DNA from: Eunapius fragilis
Lineage: Eukaryota; Porifera; Demospongiae; Spongillida; Spongillidae
Reading direction: 5' to 3'
Length of the DNA: 64,000 nt
Assembly (NCBI GenBank): GCA_963681505.1
Contig: OY811990.1
Coordinates: 3,425,165 to 3,489,164, forward strand
The notes under the pieces were generated by a model, which was given only the letters and a program-made list of their open reading frames with translations, was not told the origin of the DNA and did no database searches. The position numbers and the translations under genes were made by a program. Shown piece by piece: positions 10,375-22,545 of the stretch. How positions within the stretch are numbered: the first letter of the stretch is position 1; every line of letters begins with the position of its first letter.

Positions 10375-12809
10375 CTACTCAAAATACTTAAATACAGTGT
10401 CTTTTGCATAGTTGGCTACATATAGACTACCACGTATAGGATCCAGAGCAACACCACTGGGTTCATTGAGATTGCCAACTGAGTGGATCTTGTTTCCCTG
10501 AGGATCAAAGATGGAGAGACAATTGCCACTGCACTCACAGACAAGGCTGTAACCTTCTTCATCAATTGCTATTCCAGTTGGACCCTTTATATCTCCATAT
10601 GATCTGACATAGGTCCCCTCTGGTGTGAAGACTTTGATGGTATTAGAACCATTGGCTGCAACATGGATGTTCCCTCGAGGGTCCAAGGCAAGACCATGTG
10701 GACCCTTAAAGCCCGGAGCACCAGAGACATTACCATTTATGGTCAATAGCCAGCTACCATTTTGATCCAATATTACTACCCTGTCATTGCCACAATCAGC
10801 AACAATCATCCTATCTCTTTGGTCAACAATTACTGATTCTGGGGAGTTAAACTGTTCCAGACCTGATCCATGTTGGCCAAACTTTTGTAAGAACTGTCCT
10901 CCTGTTGTCAGCTTCTGAATACGATGATTGCCCCAATCAGCAACATACATCACATCTCCCTTGATGGATATACCATTTAGCTTACTGAACTGACCATCAC
11001 CACTCCCACCACTACCTATGGTTCTCTTCTTCTTATGACCCCCTTTGTCAAACACATGAACCCTATCATGACAATAGCCGGCTACATAGATGTCTCCACT
11101 GCCATGGATGGCAATACCTAATGGTCCGTCACAGCTGATAACTTGCTGGGGGCTACATAAGGTGCTGTAGCTAGGCCTCACATCAAGGTCATGAGGACTG
11201 CTCTGTACATGCTCACCATCCATTGTGATGAGGAGCTGGTGAGGACCAGCAGCCTGAGGGGTAAGGGTGATGGTGTAGTTACCATCTCCATGGTCCTCCA
11301 CCTTTCCTGGGACAACTGCTCCATCATGTGACTTGGGCCTCAGCTCAGCCTTCACCTGCAGACCACCATATGAGTACCTCTCTCCCTTTGAGCTCTTGGT
11401 CTCCACTTTTACACAATACACCTTGTCCATCCTGGCTGCTGATGTAAAAGACCATATGATTTGTGATGGAGATGGGGATAAGGCCAGTACATTACCAAAT
11501 ATGGAGAGTTCCTTCATCAGAGAATCAGTTGGTAGGGTCACATGTATGTCACTGGACTCACTGGGAGTGAGGGATACTTTCTTCAGGGTGGCCTTCAGTT
11601 CAGTGGGTAGCAGATCTCCAAGAGCTACCACCTCATGGTCAGTGTGGGTCTGGAGGATGTGGGAGGTCATCTCAGTGTAGCGACCAATCTCATCTTGTAT
11701 CTTCACTAACTGTTCCTTCTGGAGGGACAGAGCTGTTGTCTTGGAGAGTGAAATGGCCTCCATCTCTGACAACAGTGTCTTCTTCCTTTCCTCTATGGCT
11801 TGGTGGAGCTGTTCAAAGGCTTGGTTTATGAGCAGTGTGGCATTCTCTCTGGAAGTCTCAACCAGTTCTGCCATCTTGTCTTTGTCACTAATGGCACTAG
11901 TCAGCTTTGAGGTCATTTCTTGTGCACACACGTGCCTCACTCATTTCATCTCTGTGGACCTTTGCAATATTGCACACCTCAGCAATCCTACGGTCATTGT
12001 GAAGGACTAGGGTGCAGTCATTGCAGTCCAAGCACTGGCAGGTCTCAGAGTAGAATTTTAAGTTTCTTGTAACATGGTGAGGTTTGTAGCAGAAATGTTC
12101 AGTTGGCGTAATGATGGATGGAAGTAGTCTGACAGACTCCTGGTCTAGTCCAACTATCTGGTGATGATGGAAAATTTTATTACCTCTGTGGTACTCATGA
12201 CATAAGGTACAGAGGAACTGACCACATGTACAACAGAACACCACTGCAGGCCCCTTGCCCCCATCAATACAAGCATCACATGACTTTTCACCACCACTGC
12301 CAATCTTGGACATGCACCCAGCCACTACCACCTCAAAGCCAAGATGGAGGTTCTGAGGTATAGCATTGACTCCACCCTCTGGTATGGTGATATTTCTCTG
12401 ACAGGTAGGACACTCCATCTTCCGCTTATCCCCAGTCCTTATTAGCTCTGAGCACAAACACTGCACACAGAAAGAGTGTAGACATGGAAGGATCCTAGGG
12501 TCTGCGTAGGGCTTAAAGCACAGCTGACATGTGGCGTGTGGAGGAAGGCCTGATCTGTGGAACAATAAACGCGAGAATTAGACAGTTTATTGCAGTCATG
12601 ATTTCCCAGAGCCCTAACCCATTGGTGGTCTGGTGTACCCTAGTCTACATACTACCGAGCAGCGTTTAGTCGCGTGATTTAGCCAGAGCTAACTAAGTCT
12701 AAAATGGAGCTGAAAAGAGGTCTATTCATAAATTCTTTTCCACTTTAAATGACGATACTTTTTGTGCTTACTTGCTGTCTAAGTCTTCTTGCTTGCACGC
12801 TTTCAACAT
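10375..12809 (-). pseudogene. TRIM2/3-like RING/B-box/coiled-coil/filamin/NHL gene, copy 2 (one frameshift)
   Basis: Same architecture as copy 1. Exon 1 at 12772-12809 (MLKACKQEDLDS, donor GTAAGC) joins acceptor CACAG at 12555-12556 in frame, giving SGLPPHATCQLC. RING, two B-boxes, coiled coil, filamin repeat (GLQVKAELRPKSHDG) and six or so NHL repeats (KLNGISIKGDVMYVADWGNHRIQK and similar, each seen as VADxGNxR) follow to the stop at 10375. Relative to copy 1, two bases are missing near 11930, at the start of the coiled coil. It is otherwise open where copy 1 is broken. This could be a dying duplicate or an assembly error, since the domain order and NHL sequence are well kept. Confidence 0.8.
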
Positions 12810-13520
12810 ATTCGCCTTCTTTTCAAATCAGTAAATTAATGTTAATATGCGGTCAATTTCACACTGCTGTTTGCGGCTGGACACAATTCAGATAATTAGC
12901 TAATACGGTATACCTTTTGAATGGTGTAAAATAATTTACTTTTAGAGCTCATTATAAATCGTACTTTTTGTGACCCACATTTCGTGCTTTTTTCAAGTCA
13001 TAGCTTTGAAATGATTTGATCATTCGTACTCCCTATCATCGCACTAATATAAATCTCCAACGCGCACAACCTACAATATTACTCGAATCGTTGCGCATCG
13101 TTTTTATACGACCATGCGATGGAGGCGGTAACTGAGAGGGGGTACTTTGATCGTGTGTAGCAAAGACAGCGACAATAGAATTTAGGTCAGCAAGTTACGA
13201 CATAAACACGACAGATCAAGAAGCATATTTATAACAATTAGAACAAGCCGCAGTTTTTTTTTACCAATCTACGCGGCGTGTGTATTTTTGGAATAATCGG
13301 TGCGGTTTGAATGGAGCATCACTACATTAACAAAGGTAAGGAGCGATGCAGGGTGTGTGGTCGCTTGCTTGTGGCACCTGATAATAAACCAAAGCGTTCA
13401 AATCAATGCACAGAGTTTGCAGCAGATTTACACTTGGTATTCTATTAACAACATCCACCCATGCACTCAAATTCTGTTATCAATGCAAACAAGTTATGAG
13501 GGTGGTATTAATAGCTGAGA
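12810..13520. other. Intergenic, no gene seen
   Basis: AT-rich upstream flank of TRIM copy 2. A promoter for the minus-strand gene may lie here. No ORF with family resemblance and no repeat structure were found. Confidence 0.4.
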
Positions 13521-13536
13521 TAAGGGTACAGGTGAC

Positions 13537-14170
13537 TGAGATGAGGCTGGTACTGTGGCTGAGATGAGGCTGGTACTGGTGGCTGAGATGAGGCTGGTAC
13601 TGGTGGCTGAGATGAGGCTGGTACTGGTGGCTGAGATGAGGCTGGTACTGGTGGCTGAGATGAGGCTGGTACTGGTGGCTGAGATGAGGCTGGTACTGGT
13701 GGCTGAGATGAGGCTGGTACTGGTGGCCAAGATGAGGCGAGATGAGCTGGTATTGGTGGCTGAGATAACAGGTGGCTGAAATGAAGCTGGTACTGGCTGA
13801 GATAAGACTGGTACAGGTGACTGAGATGAGACTGGTACAGGGGGCTGAGATGAGGTTGGTACAGGTGGCTGAGATGAGACTGGTACCATGGGTGCCCCCA
13901 GCTTTTCTGGAAGGGGGTGGGTGGGGGGGGGGGGGGGGGGGGGGCAGAATAGGGCAAAGGGGTGCCATTTTGTTGTCCACTTTCAGTGGATTCAACCAGC
14001 GTTGGGGGGGGGGGATGTTGCTGTCTGCTTTTGGCTGATTCAACTGGTACTGGTGGCCAAGATGAGACTGGTACAGGTGGCTGAGATGAGGCTGGTACTG
14101 GTGGCTGAGATGAGGCTGGTACTGGTGCCTGAGATGAGGCTGGTACTGGTGGCCAAGATGAGATGGTAGT
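13537..14170. repeat. 24-bp minisatellite (GGCTGAGATGAGGCTGGTAC type), split by a poly-G insert
   Basis: About nine near-identical 24-bp units run from 13537 to 13735, then diverged units to about 13890. A G-rich insert (13890-14040, with two long G runs) follows, and then five more units at 14044-14165. The repeat is open in several frames because 24 is a multiple of three (ASSQPPVP-like on one strand). That is not evidence of coding. Confidence 0.9.
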
Positions 14171-14910
14171 AAGACATAAGTAAGATCCAACAGTTGCTCT
14201 GAACTATGAAAGAACAACAGCTGTTCATTGCCCTACATAACACGCCGCCAATCCCACATTAGGACCTACTAGTAACCAAACATATTAACGATACTCCCGG
14301 TATTTCTTGCTAACTTTTAGTACAGTTGTTCGCCGTCAGAAAAAAACTGTGGCTACAAACCATTGCAAATATCTATTAGTACCTCTAGTTCCCTTTACGA
14401 ACCAACCTTTATTTCAGATTTCCTATTGTCGCAGGCGTGGAGAATCGCTTCTGTATCGAAGAGGTACGCAAAGACTAACCCGCTTTCAGGGTCCGTTATT
14501 AAGGGCATGACATAATCATTTCAATTTTTCGGAAAACGGATCTAGTGTCCACAAAACATTGGGCCGCAAACACCAGTGTTCAATGTATGGGGTGTGATTA
14601 GTGCCAAAAGTCGGTCATTTCTACTGTCATCAACTTTGTTCCGCTTGCCAGCTATGGCAGAATTTTGCTATGTGAGCAACCGACAGCACTTGCTCCCTTT
14701 TCCAAAGTAGCTCCCGCCCCCCCCCCCCCCCCCCCCCCCCCTCCCCTCGGCTATGGCTTTGTACAATGATGCTATCACGATTTTCATACCAGCTGCGCCG
14801 TGTGGTACTACATTTGTTGATTTTTCTTTTTTTTCAAAAGCCCTTCAAACTGAACAAGAAATCACATGCAATGGCAAATCATTTTACCTCTTATTTTCTT
14901 GTGTGGGATC
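14171..14910. other. Noncoding flank with a long C run
   Basis: A C homopolymer of about 30 lies at 14716-14742. No gene is recognisable. The sequence just before 14911 (TGTGGGAT) forms the left flank of the large integrase element. Confidence 0.4.
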
Positions 14911-15339
14911 AGGGGCGGATACAGGATTTTCCAAAAGGGGGGGTTGAGACCCACGATACGAAATGCGGGGGGGGGGGGGGGGGGGGTGGCCGCTTCAGGT
15001 CCGATACGAAAAGCGGGGCCGGGAGGGGGGGGGGGGGGGGGGGGGGGGGTGCTGTCTGCTTTAGGCCCGACACGAAAAGCGGGGGGGGGGGGGGGGGGGG
15101 GGGGGGGGTGCTGTCTGCTTCAGAGCCGATACAAAAAGTGGGGGGGGAGGCTGTCCGCTTAAGGCTCGATACGTATGGGAGGTGATCGCTGCCAAAATTC
15201 ACGTCCCGTATTCAATAATTGGGGGGGGGGGGGGGGGGGGGGGGTGTTATGAAATGTTGCAAATTATTACATAAGACAAGTACATTCCATATCAAGCTCC
15301 ATAATTGGCTATAATCCGTGTCTCCAAATCTCGTGATGG

Positions 15340-16645
15340 CTGCCGCTGCGAGAGTTCTTCCATCACTGAGAAGTGTTATTAACGCCCTAGTGGCACAGGA
15401 TGGTAGAAGCGTTTCATCTGACTAAATGGACGCGTTTATACTAACGATTGAGCTGGTGTATCGCGGGATTCTATAACTTATATTGATCAAGCATACAGAG
15501 GGTCTGAATATCAACGAAGAAAGTGCCAAGCAATACATAAGGATGGCGTTGAATGTATGTATTACGAGAGCTATGGACACTGCAAGACGTGTCCTTTATG
15601 CTTATCGACCACAGGTAGAAATGAGTGAAACCGCTGGGCGGCCGCGATTTTTTGTACCTCGAGACCATCTCGATTATCTCGTGGAAAACCGTTTTACCGT
15701 CCCTCAAATTGCCGAGATGATAGGCGCTTCCCCTCGAACGGTGCATCGGCGTATGGCAGAGTCTTATCCATATCGTCGCAGTATGCCGAAGTTACAGATA
15801 AGTACCCAGAGGTAGTTATGAGCAGCATCCAGAAGGAATATCCATGGTGTGGGAATCGGAAAATGTGCGGTCATCTATTGGCTCGAGGTCTCAGAGTCCA
15901 ACAACATCGTGTCCGCGAAATTCAGAGGAAGATTGATCCTAATGGATCGATATAAATACGTCGCCTCTCCAGTATAAATAGGCGTGCGTACCAGGTTCCG
16001 GGACCCAAATCTCTCTACCACATGTACATCGATGGAAATCATAAACTGATAAGGGACGTGTATTAAATGTACTGTATACCCATGCAATTGATTTCCGTTG
16101 CATTTAGGTGGCGATTTGTAATACATGGTTGTATTGATGACTACAGTCGCAGGATTGTTTACTTACATTGCTGTGACAATTATCGAGCTGACACAGTGCT
16201 CCATCTATTTATTGAGGGTGTAAGGCAGCTAGGGCTTCCTAGTCGAGTTCGTGGGACAGAGGTGGGGAAAACGTTGGAGTAGCTAGATTTATGGTGGAGC
16301 ATCCTTTAAGCTAGGGGACTGGGAAGAGGGAGCTTCATAGCTGGGTGCAGCTAGTGTTCACAATCAGCGTATTGAGTGGTTGTAGTTGGATGTATTTAAG
16401 CAGTGCACTGTTGTTTTTTACAACTTGTTTTATGCCTTGGAGGAAGAAGGGGTTCTAGTCTGTGCAAATGAAGTACATCTGTTTTGTCTCCACTATGTAT
16501 GTACAAGTCGCATAAACAGAGCACTGGAGGTATTTAAGCAAGCATGGAACCTGCATCCTCTAAGTTCTGAAGGCAACCTGTCACCCTGTCAGCTTTGGAT
16601 CACAGAATGTGATTCAGTGTCTATATATGACAGATGTAAGTAATT
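15340..16645 (+). pseudogene. Integrase (rve)-family gene remains in the left part of the element
   Basis: The longest open piece (15483-15815) begins HTEGLNINEESAKQYIR and includes a probable DNA-binding HTH (LVENRFTVPQIAEMIGASPR). Further fragments to 16645 carry core-domain words (DGNHKLI, IDDYSRR, RADTVLHLFIEGVRQLGLPSRV) and a C-terminal region (RINRALEVFKQAWNLHPLSS). Broken. The inverted arm at 21640-22210 repeats the first third (VMAAAARVLPSLRGVINAL, EESAKQYIRTS). Confidence 0.65.
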
Positions 16646-17647
16646 TACACTTTTGCAAATTCTAATGGTCTGTTACTGTGTTTGTGCATGCGTAGGATGA
16701 ATCACAAAGGTTTGGTATTGATTGGACTGGACCTCTTCCTGCCACTCCTGATGATGGAGAGTTGAATGCAGTCGTTATCAGCATACCAACCAACAAGTAA
16801 ACCATAATGATAGAGATATACTTAAGTTACAATGCTTACTTTTCTGCTTTAGTGTGTAACTTCAGGCCTAGCAGATACATTAATTGGTGCTATACGTATA
16901 ACGTATATGCTCTTTTAGCATTAATAATATAATTTCTGTTCAGGTTGACTTACAGAGTTGTAATGTGTGAGCAATGGTTTTGAATTAAGGCCTGCTCTTC
17001 TAAATAACCAAACAAAAATTCCATCTTCTTAAAAAGGGTACCACATGCATGGGATACCAGTATATGCATTTTAGGGGTTACTGTATTGAAGTCGGAAAAT
17101 TAATTCGATAGAGCAGCATATAGTTGTCGATAGGGGAAAATAAACATCAAATGGATCATGTTGCTTAACAAAACATGCAATGCAAGTACATTTATTTCAG
17201 AAACAGTCACAGCTTTTTCTATCATATGTGCCATGGCATATCTGGAAGAGAGGAAACACCTTTAAACATTTCTGTCTAGTTCATCCTTTCTTGGACTTTC
17301 TAGCAGTGAATGTCTCGCAAGGTGTACCTGTAATGCTAACTCAACAGCAGACAATGGCTCAGGCATAAGATGTTCAGCAAATTCTTGTATTACACAACAT
17401 ATGTGCACAAGCACTTTTCAAATGGAGCACGTAGCACTGCATGTTCTTGCAAGTGACATTGATATGTTGCTTAGTGTGTCCAAGTATAATGCAACAGGCG
17501 CCTCCTAATTGTAACATTATACTGGGACACACCAATGAACGACGCTGTTACAATTACATTGGATCTATTTCAGTGAATGGTACAAGAGGGGTGGTGCTAC
17601 CAATTCAATATCATGAACTAAATTCCGGCCTGATGGGAGTTTATCAA

Positions 17648-17870
17648 GATTGGTGGGATATAGGAATTGAAGGCAAAGGTGGTGTAAAAAGGAAGGGATC
17701 AAGGTTTTGAGAAAAGAAAAAATGAGACAAAAATCCTATATTTAGCACGTGTAAATGTACTAGAACCAAAAGAAGTGCAAAATATAGGGGGATTTTAGTC
17801 TCTTTTTCCCCCCAAAATCTTTGTTCCCTTCCTTTTTACACCACCTTTAACTCCTTCCAATTTCATTGTA
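17648..17870. mobile_element. Palindromic MITE, family P, copy 1
   Basis: The left arm GGTGGGATATAGGAATTG then AAAGGTGGTGTAAAAAGG is mirrored by CCTTTTTACACCACCTTT at 17833-17852. The inner pair CAAAAATCCTATATTTAGCAC and its complement is also present, degenerate. The same family occurs at 35931-36135 and 47074-47365, with partial copies at 20745-20805, 24318-24380 and 52756-52811. Confidence 0.8.
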
Positions 17871-18119
17871 GAATTTTAAAATCCAAATAGAATGCTGCAG
17901 GAATTTATGATATTGCTTCAGAAATGCAACTCGGTGCTTTTGTTTGCAAAATTGTGCTGAATTGCTTAGTATCTTCAACGATCAGAATTGTGTTTGCACA
18001 GTATCATAAGAATTAGATAATTATATGTGACATAAATTATGTGATACATGAAATGCATGAAATATAATGATAATGAATGAATATAAATACAATGTGCAAG
18101 AAGGTTTGTAAAATTAATA

Positions 18120-18780
18120 TTCAGGAATATTCGTTCACGATGGCAGGAGTGTTCACAATGGCCGGAGGAGACTCAGAACAGCTCATCCTTTTTTCAATTT
18201 TTGCATTGGTTTGTTTGCGTCTTTTGATGCAACTATGGCATTCCTTTTAGAATGCTGTACTGCCTTTAGTAAATCTGTTGAATGGTATAGGGGAAAAGAT
18301 TCTGAATTACATGTTGCTGTAATAAATTTTTAAAAACATGTCTGAAATTTCAAATTAAAAGAAATCATATGTAGCAATGCATTCTCATATACTATGTTTG
18401 GTGTATCTGAAATTTCAGAAATCATCAGCACATATGCATATATTCATTCACCAGAACGTCAATCACTGATTTTTATTTATACAATAATTATTATCAGACT
18501 TTTGAGTTACCTGAAATTTCAAATAAATCAAAAAAGGTATTGACTTAGGTCTGTCTGAATTTTCAGATACCCACATACACTATTGGAATTTTCAATAGCA
18601 TTATTTGAATCTGCATTTTCTTCAATTGAACAATACCACCTGAAATTTCAACTAACTAAATGCTTATTAACTGTTTGTACATAACGTTTACAGTTACCTG
18701 ATAAAAATATACATTAGGTATCATTTATTTATTTCTGATGTCTAAGTAAGTAATATGTACTTGGCTAATTAAAATACTGG
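18120..18780. other. AT-rich stretch with repeated TGAAATTTCA palindromes
   Basis: The 10-bp palindrome TGAAATTTCA or close variants occurs at least five times (near 18343, 18410, 18512, 18557 and 18640). No gene is seen. The function is unknown; it may be a decayed repeat. Confidence 0.45.
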
Positions 18781-19067
18781 ACATCTGATTATTATACTGA
18801 CTTTTCTTTATGTCTTACTTATGCTCTCTCCACAGAAAAGTATGCAGTCATTTTCGTGGCTCAGAAGTGATATGAGATCATTGTAAACATTGTGGTCACA
18901 GAAGTAATCATTTCATTTCTCGAAAATGCAGGCCTTCTGAGTCACGGCAAGAATGAAGAACTTTATAGCTTTTTGTACAAGTGCACCAGCAAATTAGCAT
19001 ATTATTAAGTTGATGAAAAATAGAATGATTGCATAAGATTACTATTTGAAGTTCCTTCAATACCCAC

Positions 19068-20430
19068 TCACACCCTACAAGCCTTCGACACCCACACACC
19101 CTACAAGCCTTTGACATCCACACGCACCCTACAAGCCTTCGACACCCACACACACCCTACAAGCCTTCAGCACCCGCACCCTACAAGCCTTCAACACCCA
19201 CACCCACACTACAAGCCTTTGACACCCACATACACCCTAAAACCTTTGACACACACACCCTACAAGCCTTCGACACCCACACTACAAGCCTTCGACACCC
19301 TCACTACAAGCCTTTGACACCCTCACTACAAGCCTTCGACACCCTCACTACAAGCCTTCGACACCCACACACACCCTACAAGCTTTTGACACTCACACAC
19401 CCTATAAGCCTTCGACATCCACACACCCACACAACAAGCCTTCGACACCCACACCCTACAAGCCTTCGACACCCACACACCCTACAAGCCTTCGACACCC
19501 ACACTACAAGCCTTCGACACCCACACTACAAGCCTTCGACACCCACACACACCCTAAAAGCTTTTGACACTCACACACCCTACAAGTCTTCGACATCCAC
19601 ACACCCACACTACAAGCCTTCGACACCCCCACACACATCTTACAAGCCTTCGACACTCACACACCCTACAAGCCTTCGACACCCACACACCCACACTACA
19701 AGCCTTCGACACGAACACACACCCTACAAGCCTTTGACACCCACACATCCTACAAGCCTTCAACACCCACACACCCTACAAGCCTTCGACACCCACACCC
19801 ACACTACAAGCCTTCGACACCCACACACACCCTACAAGCTTTTGACACTCACACCCCTACAAGCCTTCGACACCCACACACCCACACTACAAGCCTTCGA
19901 CACCCACACTACAAGCCTTCGACACCCACACACACCCTACAAGCCTTCGACACTCACACACCCTACAAGCCTTCGACACCCACACACACCCTACAAGCTT
20001 TTGACACTCACACCCCTACAAGCCTTCGACACCCACACACCCACACTACAAGCCTCCGACACACACACCCTACAAGCCTTCGACACCCACACACACCCTA
20101 CAAGCCTTCGACACCCACACGCCCTACAAGCCTCCGACACCCACCCTACAAGCCTTCGGACACCCACACACCCTACAAGCCTTTGACACCCACACACCCT
20201 ACAAGCCTTCGACACCCACCCTATACGCTACTAACACTCATACACCATTCACAACAAGCCTTCAACAAACACACCCCCTACAATTCAAGCCTCCAACATC
20301 ACATACCACAGCATCCAACACCCACACACCCTACAAGCCCATACAGACTCAAGCCTTTGACACCCACACACCCTACAAGCATCCAGCACCCATACACACC
20401 CAAGCCTTCGACACCTACAAGCTAACACCA
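19068..20430. repeat. Minisatellite, about 24-26 bp unit (CTACAAGCCTTCGACACC + CACACAC)
   Basis: More than 50 units built from a constant CTACAAGCCTTCGACACC core and a variable CA-rich spacer. The plus strand stays open for 290 codons at 19314-20186 (TSLRHPHTPYKPS-like), with no start context, signal or homology. I read it as a minisatellite by-product. Confidence 0.9.
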
Positions 20431-21401
20431 ACCACACACCCTACTTATGTGTGTGTCGTGTTGTACGCTAAATTTTAGAACACATGACTTACATATATGG
20501 TGTACATACCTCACATGTAGTAACTCATGCATAGTAGCACATGTCAGATCACATGCCCACAATGGCATACATAGCACTTACAATACAGTCACATTGATTA
20601 ATGCAGTGAACACTCCAACACAGCTTGCCAACAATAATGAATATTATAGCAAAAAAGACCACAAGTTTGCTGTATTCAAACAGATATCTTTGATTATACA
20701 GAGTTTGGAAATTCCATGATGTCATGAGAAGTGGTTCTTTGCCTTCAATTCCTATATCCCACCAACTTTCTCGTTAGAGAATTTTTTCTTTACTTCTATA
20801 CCAAGAAACATTCTAAAATTGGTAGCAATGCATATGGTTCACAACTATGTCAATCCAAACAATCACCCTTCGTAGTGTGGTACTAAAGATTTCCGGCCAG
20901 GACGAGTACTATACACTGGTTATCCATAGGACATAATGTAGTAATGTAGTGCCACATGTCTTCGCATTTGTGTGATGGTATCAGCATCATCCTTATTTGA
21001 ACCAATTGGGCCATCAAGTTTTCTACCTGCACAAAGAATTCACTCGCAATTTGCGGCAGCTGCAGAATGAACAATGAAGAAGCCCTAACACTGTATATCA
21101 TCACAGAAACTGCATACTTTGTACACAGACTCATCATTACCAGTTGTGCAAACTCTTCACACACACCACCACACTAACAGTTGTGTTATGTTGCATAACA
21201 TCACTTTTATAGACGATCTGCGGTACAACATTAACAAGTAACATCAAGGAAGGAGGGGTTAGACCTAGAGGCACTAAGCCATTCATGAGAGAAAAGGTTT
21301 AGAGAGGGAGGCACTGAGCCCTTCAAAGGGGAGGAGTTGCGAGGGGGGGGGGGGGGGAAACTAAGCATGGACCTGCACACCACCACACCACAGCATAATG
21401 T

Positions 21402-21520
<119 letters not shown>

Positions 21521-21843
21521 CCTGCGTGTAAACTCACCACTACATAGGAATAAAAGACAAAAAAGAATGAACAGTTGACTTACTGGAAGTCGGAACACTG
21601 TCAAATTAAATCAGTGCATGAATTGTTCCTCTCGCCGGGGTGTCCGAGACGGTCTCGAGGTGACCGTTCGAGGGGAAACGTCTATCATCTCGGCAATTTG
21701 AGGGACAGTAAAACGGTTTTCCACGTTCGAAGTACAAAATATCGCGGCCGCCCAGCGGTTCTACTCGTGTCTACCTGTCATAAAGAACACGTCTTGCCGC
21801 GTGTCCATAGCATCTCGTAATACATTCAAACGCCGTCCTTATG

Positions 21844-21965
21844 TAGTCTCGTCCCCAGACCCACCATGACGTAAGCGTTTATCGCTTACAGTATAAACAC
21901 TATCCGTAGTGATTATACTACCAGCGATAATCGCTTACGTCATTGTGGGTCTGGGGACGAGACTA
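21844..21965. mobile_element. Mutator-like MITE with 9-bp target duplication
   Basis: A 122-bp palindromic element. The ends TAGTCTCGTCCCCAGACC are mirrored at the right. The flanks GTCCTTATG (21835-21843 and 21966-21974) are identical 9-mers. The uninterrupted target is present in the other arm of the integrase element near 15537, which proves insertion. A 9-bp duplication is typical of Mutator-like elements. Confidence 0.88.
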
Positions 21966-22545
21966 GTCCTTATGTATTGCTTGGCACTTTCTTCGTTGAC
22001 ATTCAGACCCTCTGTATGCTCGATCAATAGAATCTCGCGATAAGCCAGCTCAATCGTGGGTATAAACGCGTCCATTTGGTTAGATGAAACGCTTCTACCA
22101 TCCTGTGTTGCCACTAGGGCGTTAATAACACCTCTCAGTGATGGAAGAACTCTCGCAGCGGCAGCCATCACGAGATTTGGAGACACGGATTCAGGAATAA
22201 TAATAGCCAATGGTACGGAATAGAGGTTAATATGGAATGACTTGTCTTATGTCATAACCTGCAACATTTCACAACACCCCCCCCCCCCCCGATCATTGAA
22301 TAGGGGACGTGAATTTTGGCAGCGATCACCTCCCATAGATACGAAAAGCAAACAGGGGGGGAAGGGGGGGGGGGGGGGGGGGGGGTTGCTGTCCGGCGCG
22401 TCAGGCCCGATACATACAGCGGGGGAGGCGGGGGGGGGGGGGGGGGGGGGGGGGGGTTGTTTAGCAGAAGAGGGGGGCGGTACCTTATATGAAAGGGGGG
22501 GTTGCAACCCCCCAAAACCCCCCCCCCCCCCTGGATCCGCCTCTG

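Noticed and set aside
13480-14217. Long proline/serine-rich open frames on the minus strand
   Set aside because: Several frames are open at once across a 24-bp tandem repeat, so openness carries no coding signal.
19314-20186. 290-codon open frame (TSLRHPH repeats)
   Set aside because: It is a by-product of a minisatellite with unit length near a multiple of three. No start context, splice sites or family resemblance.
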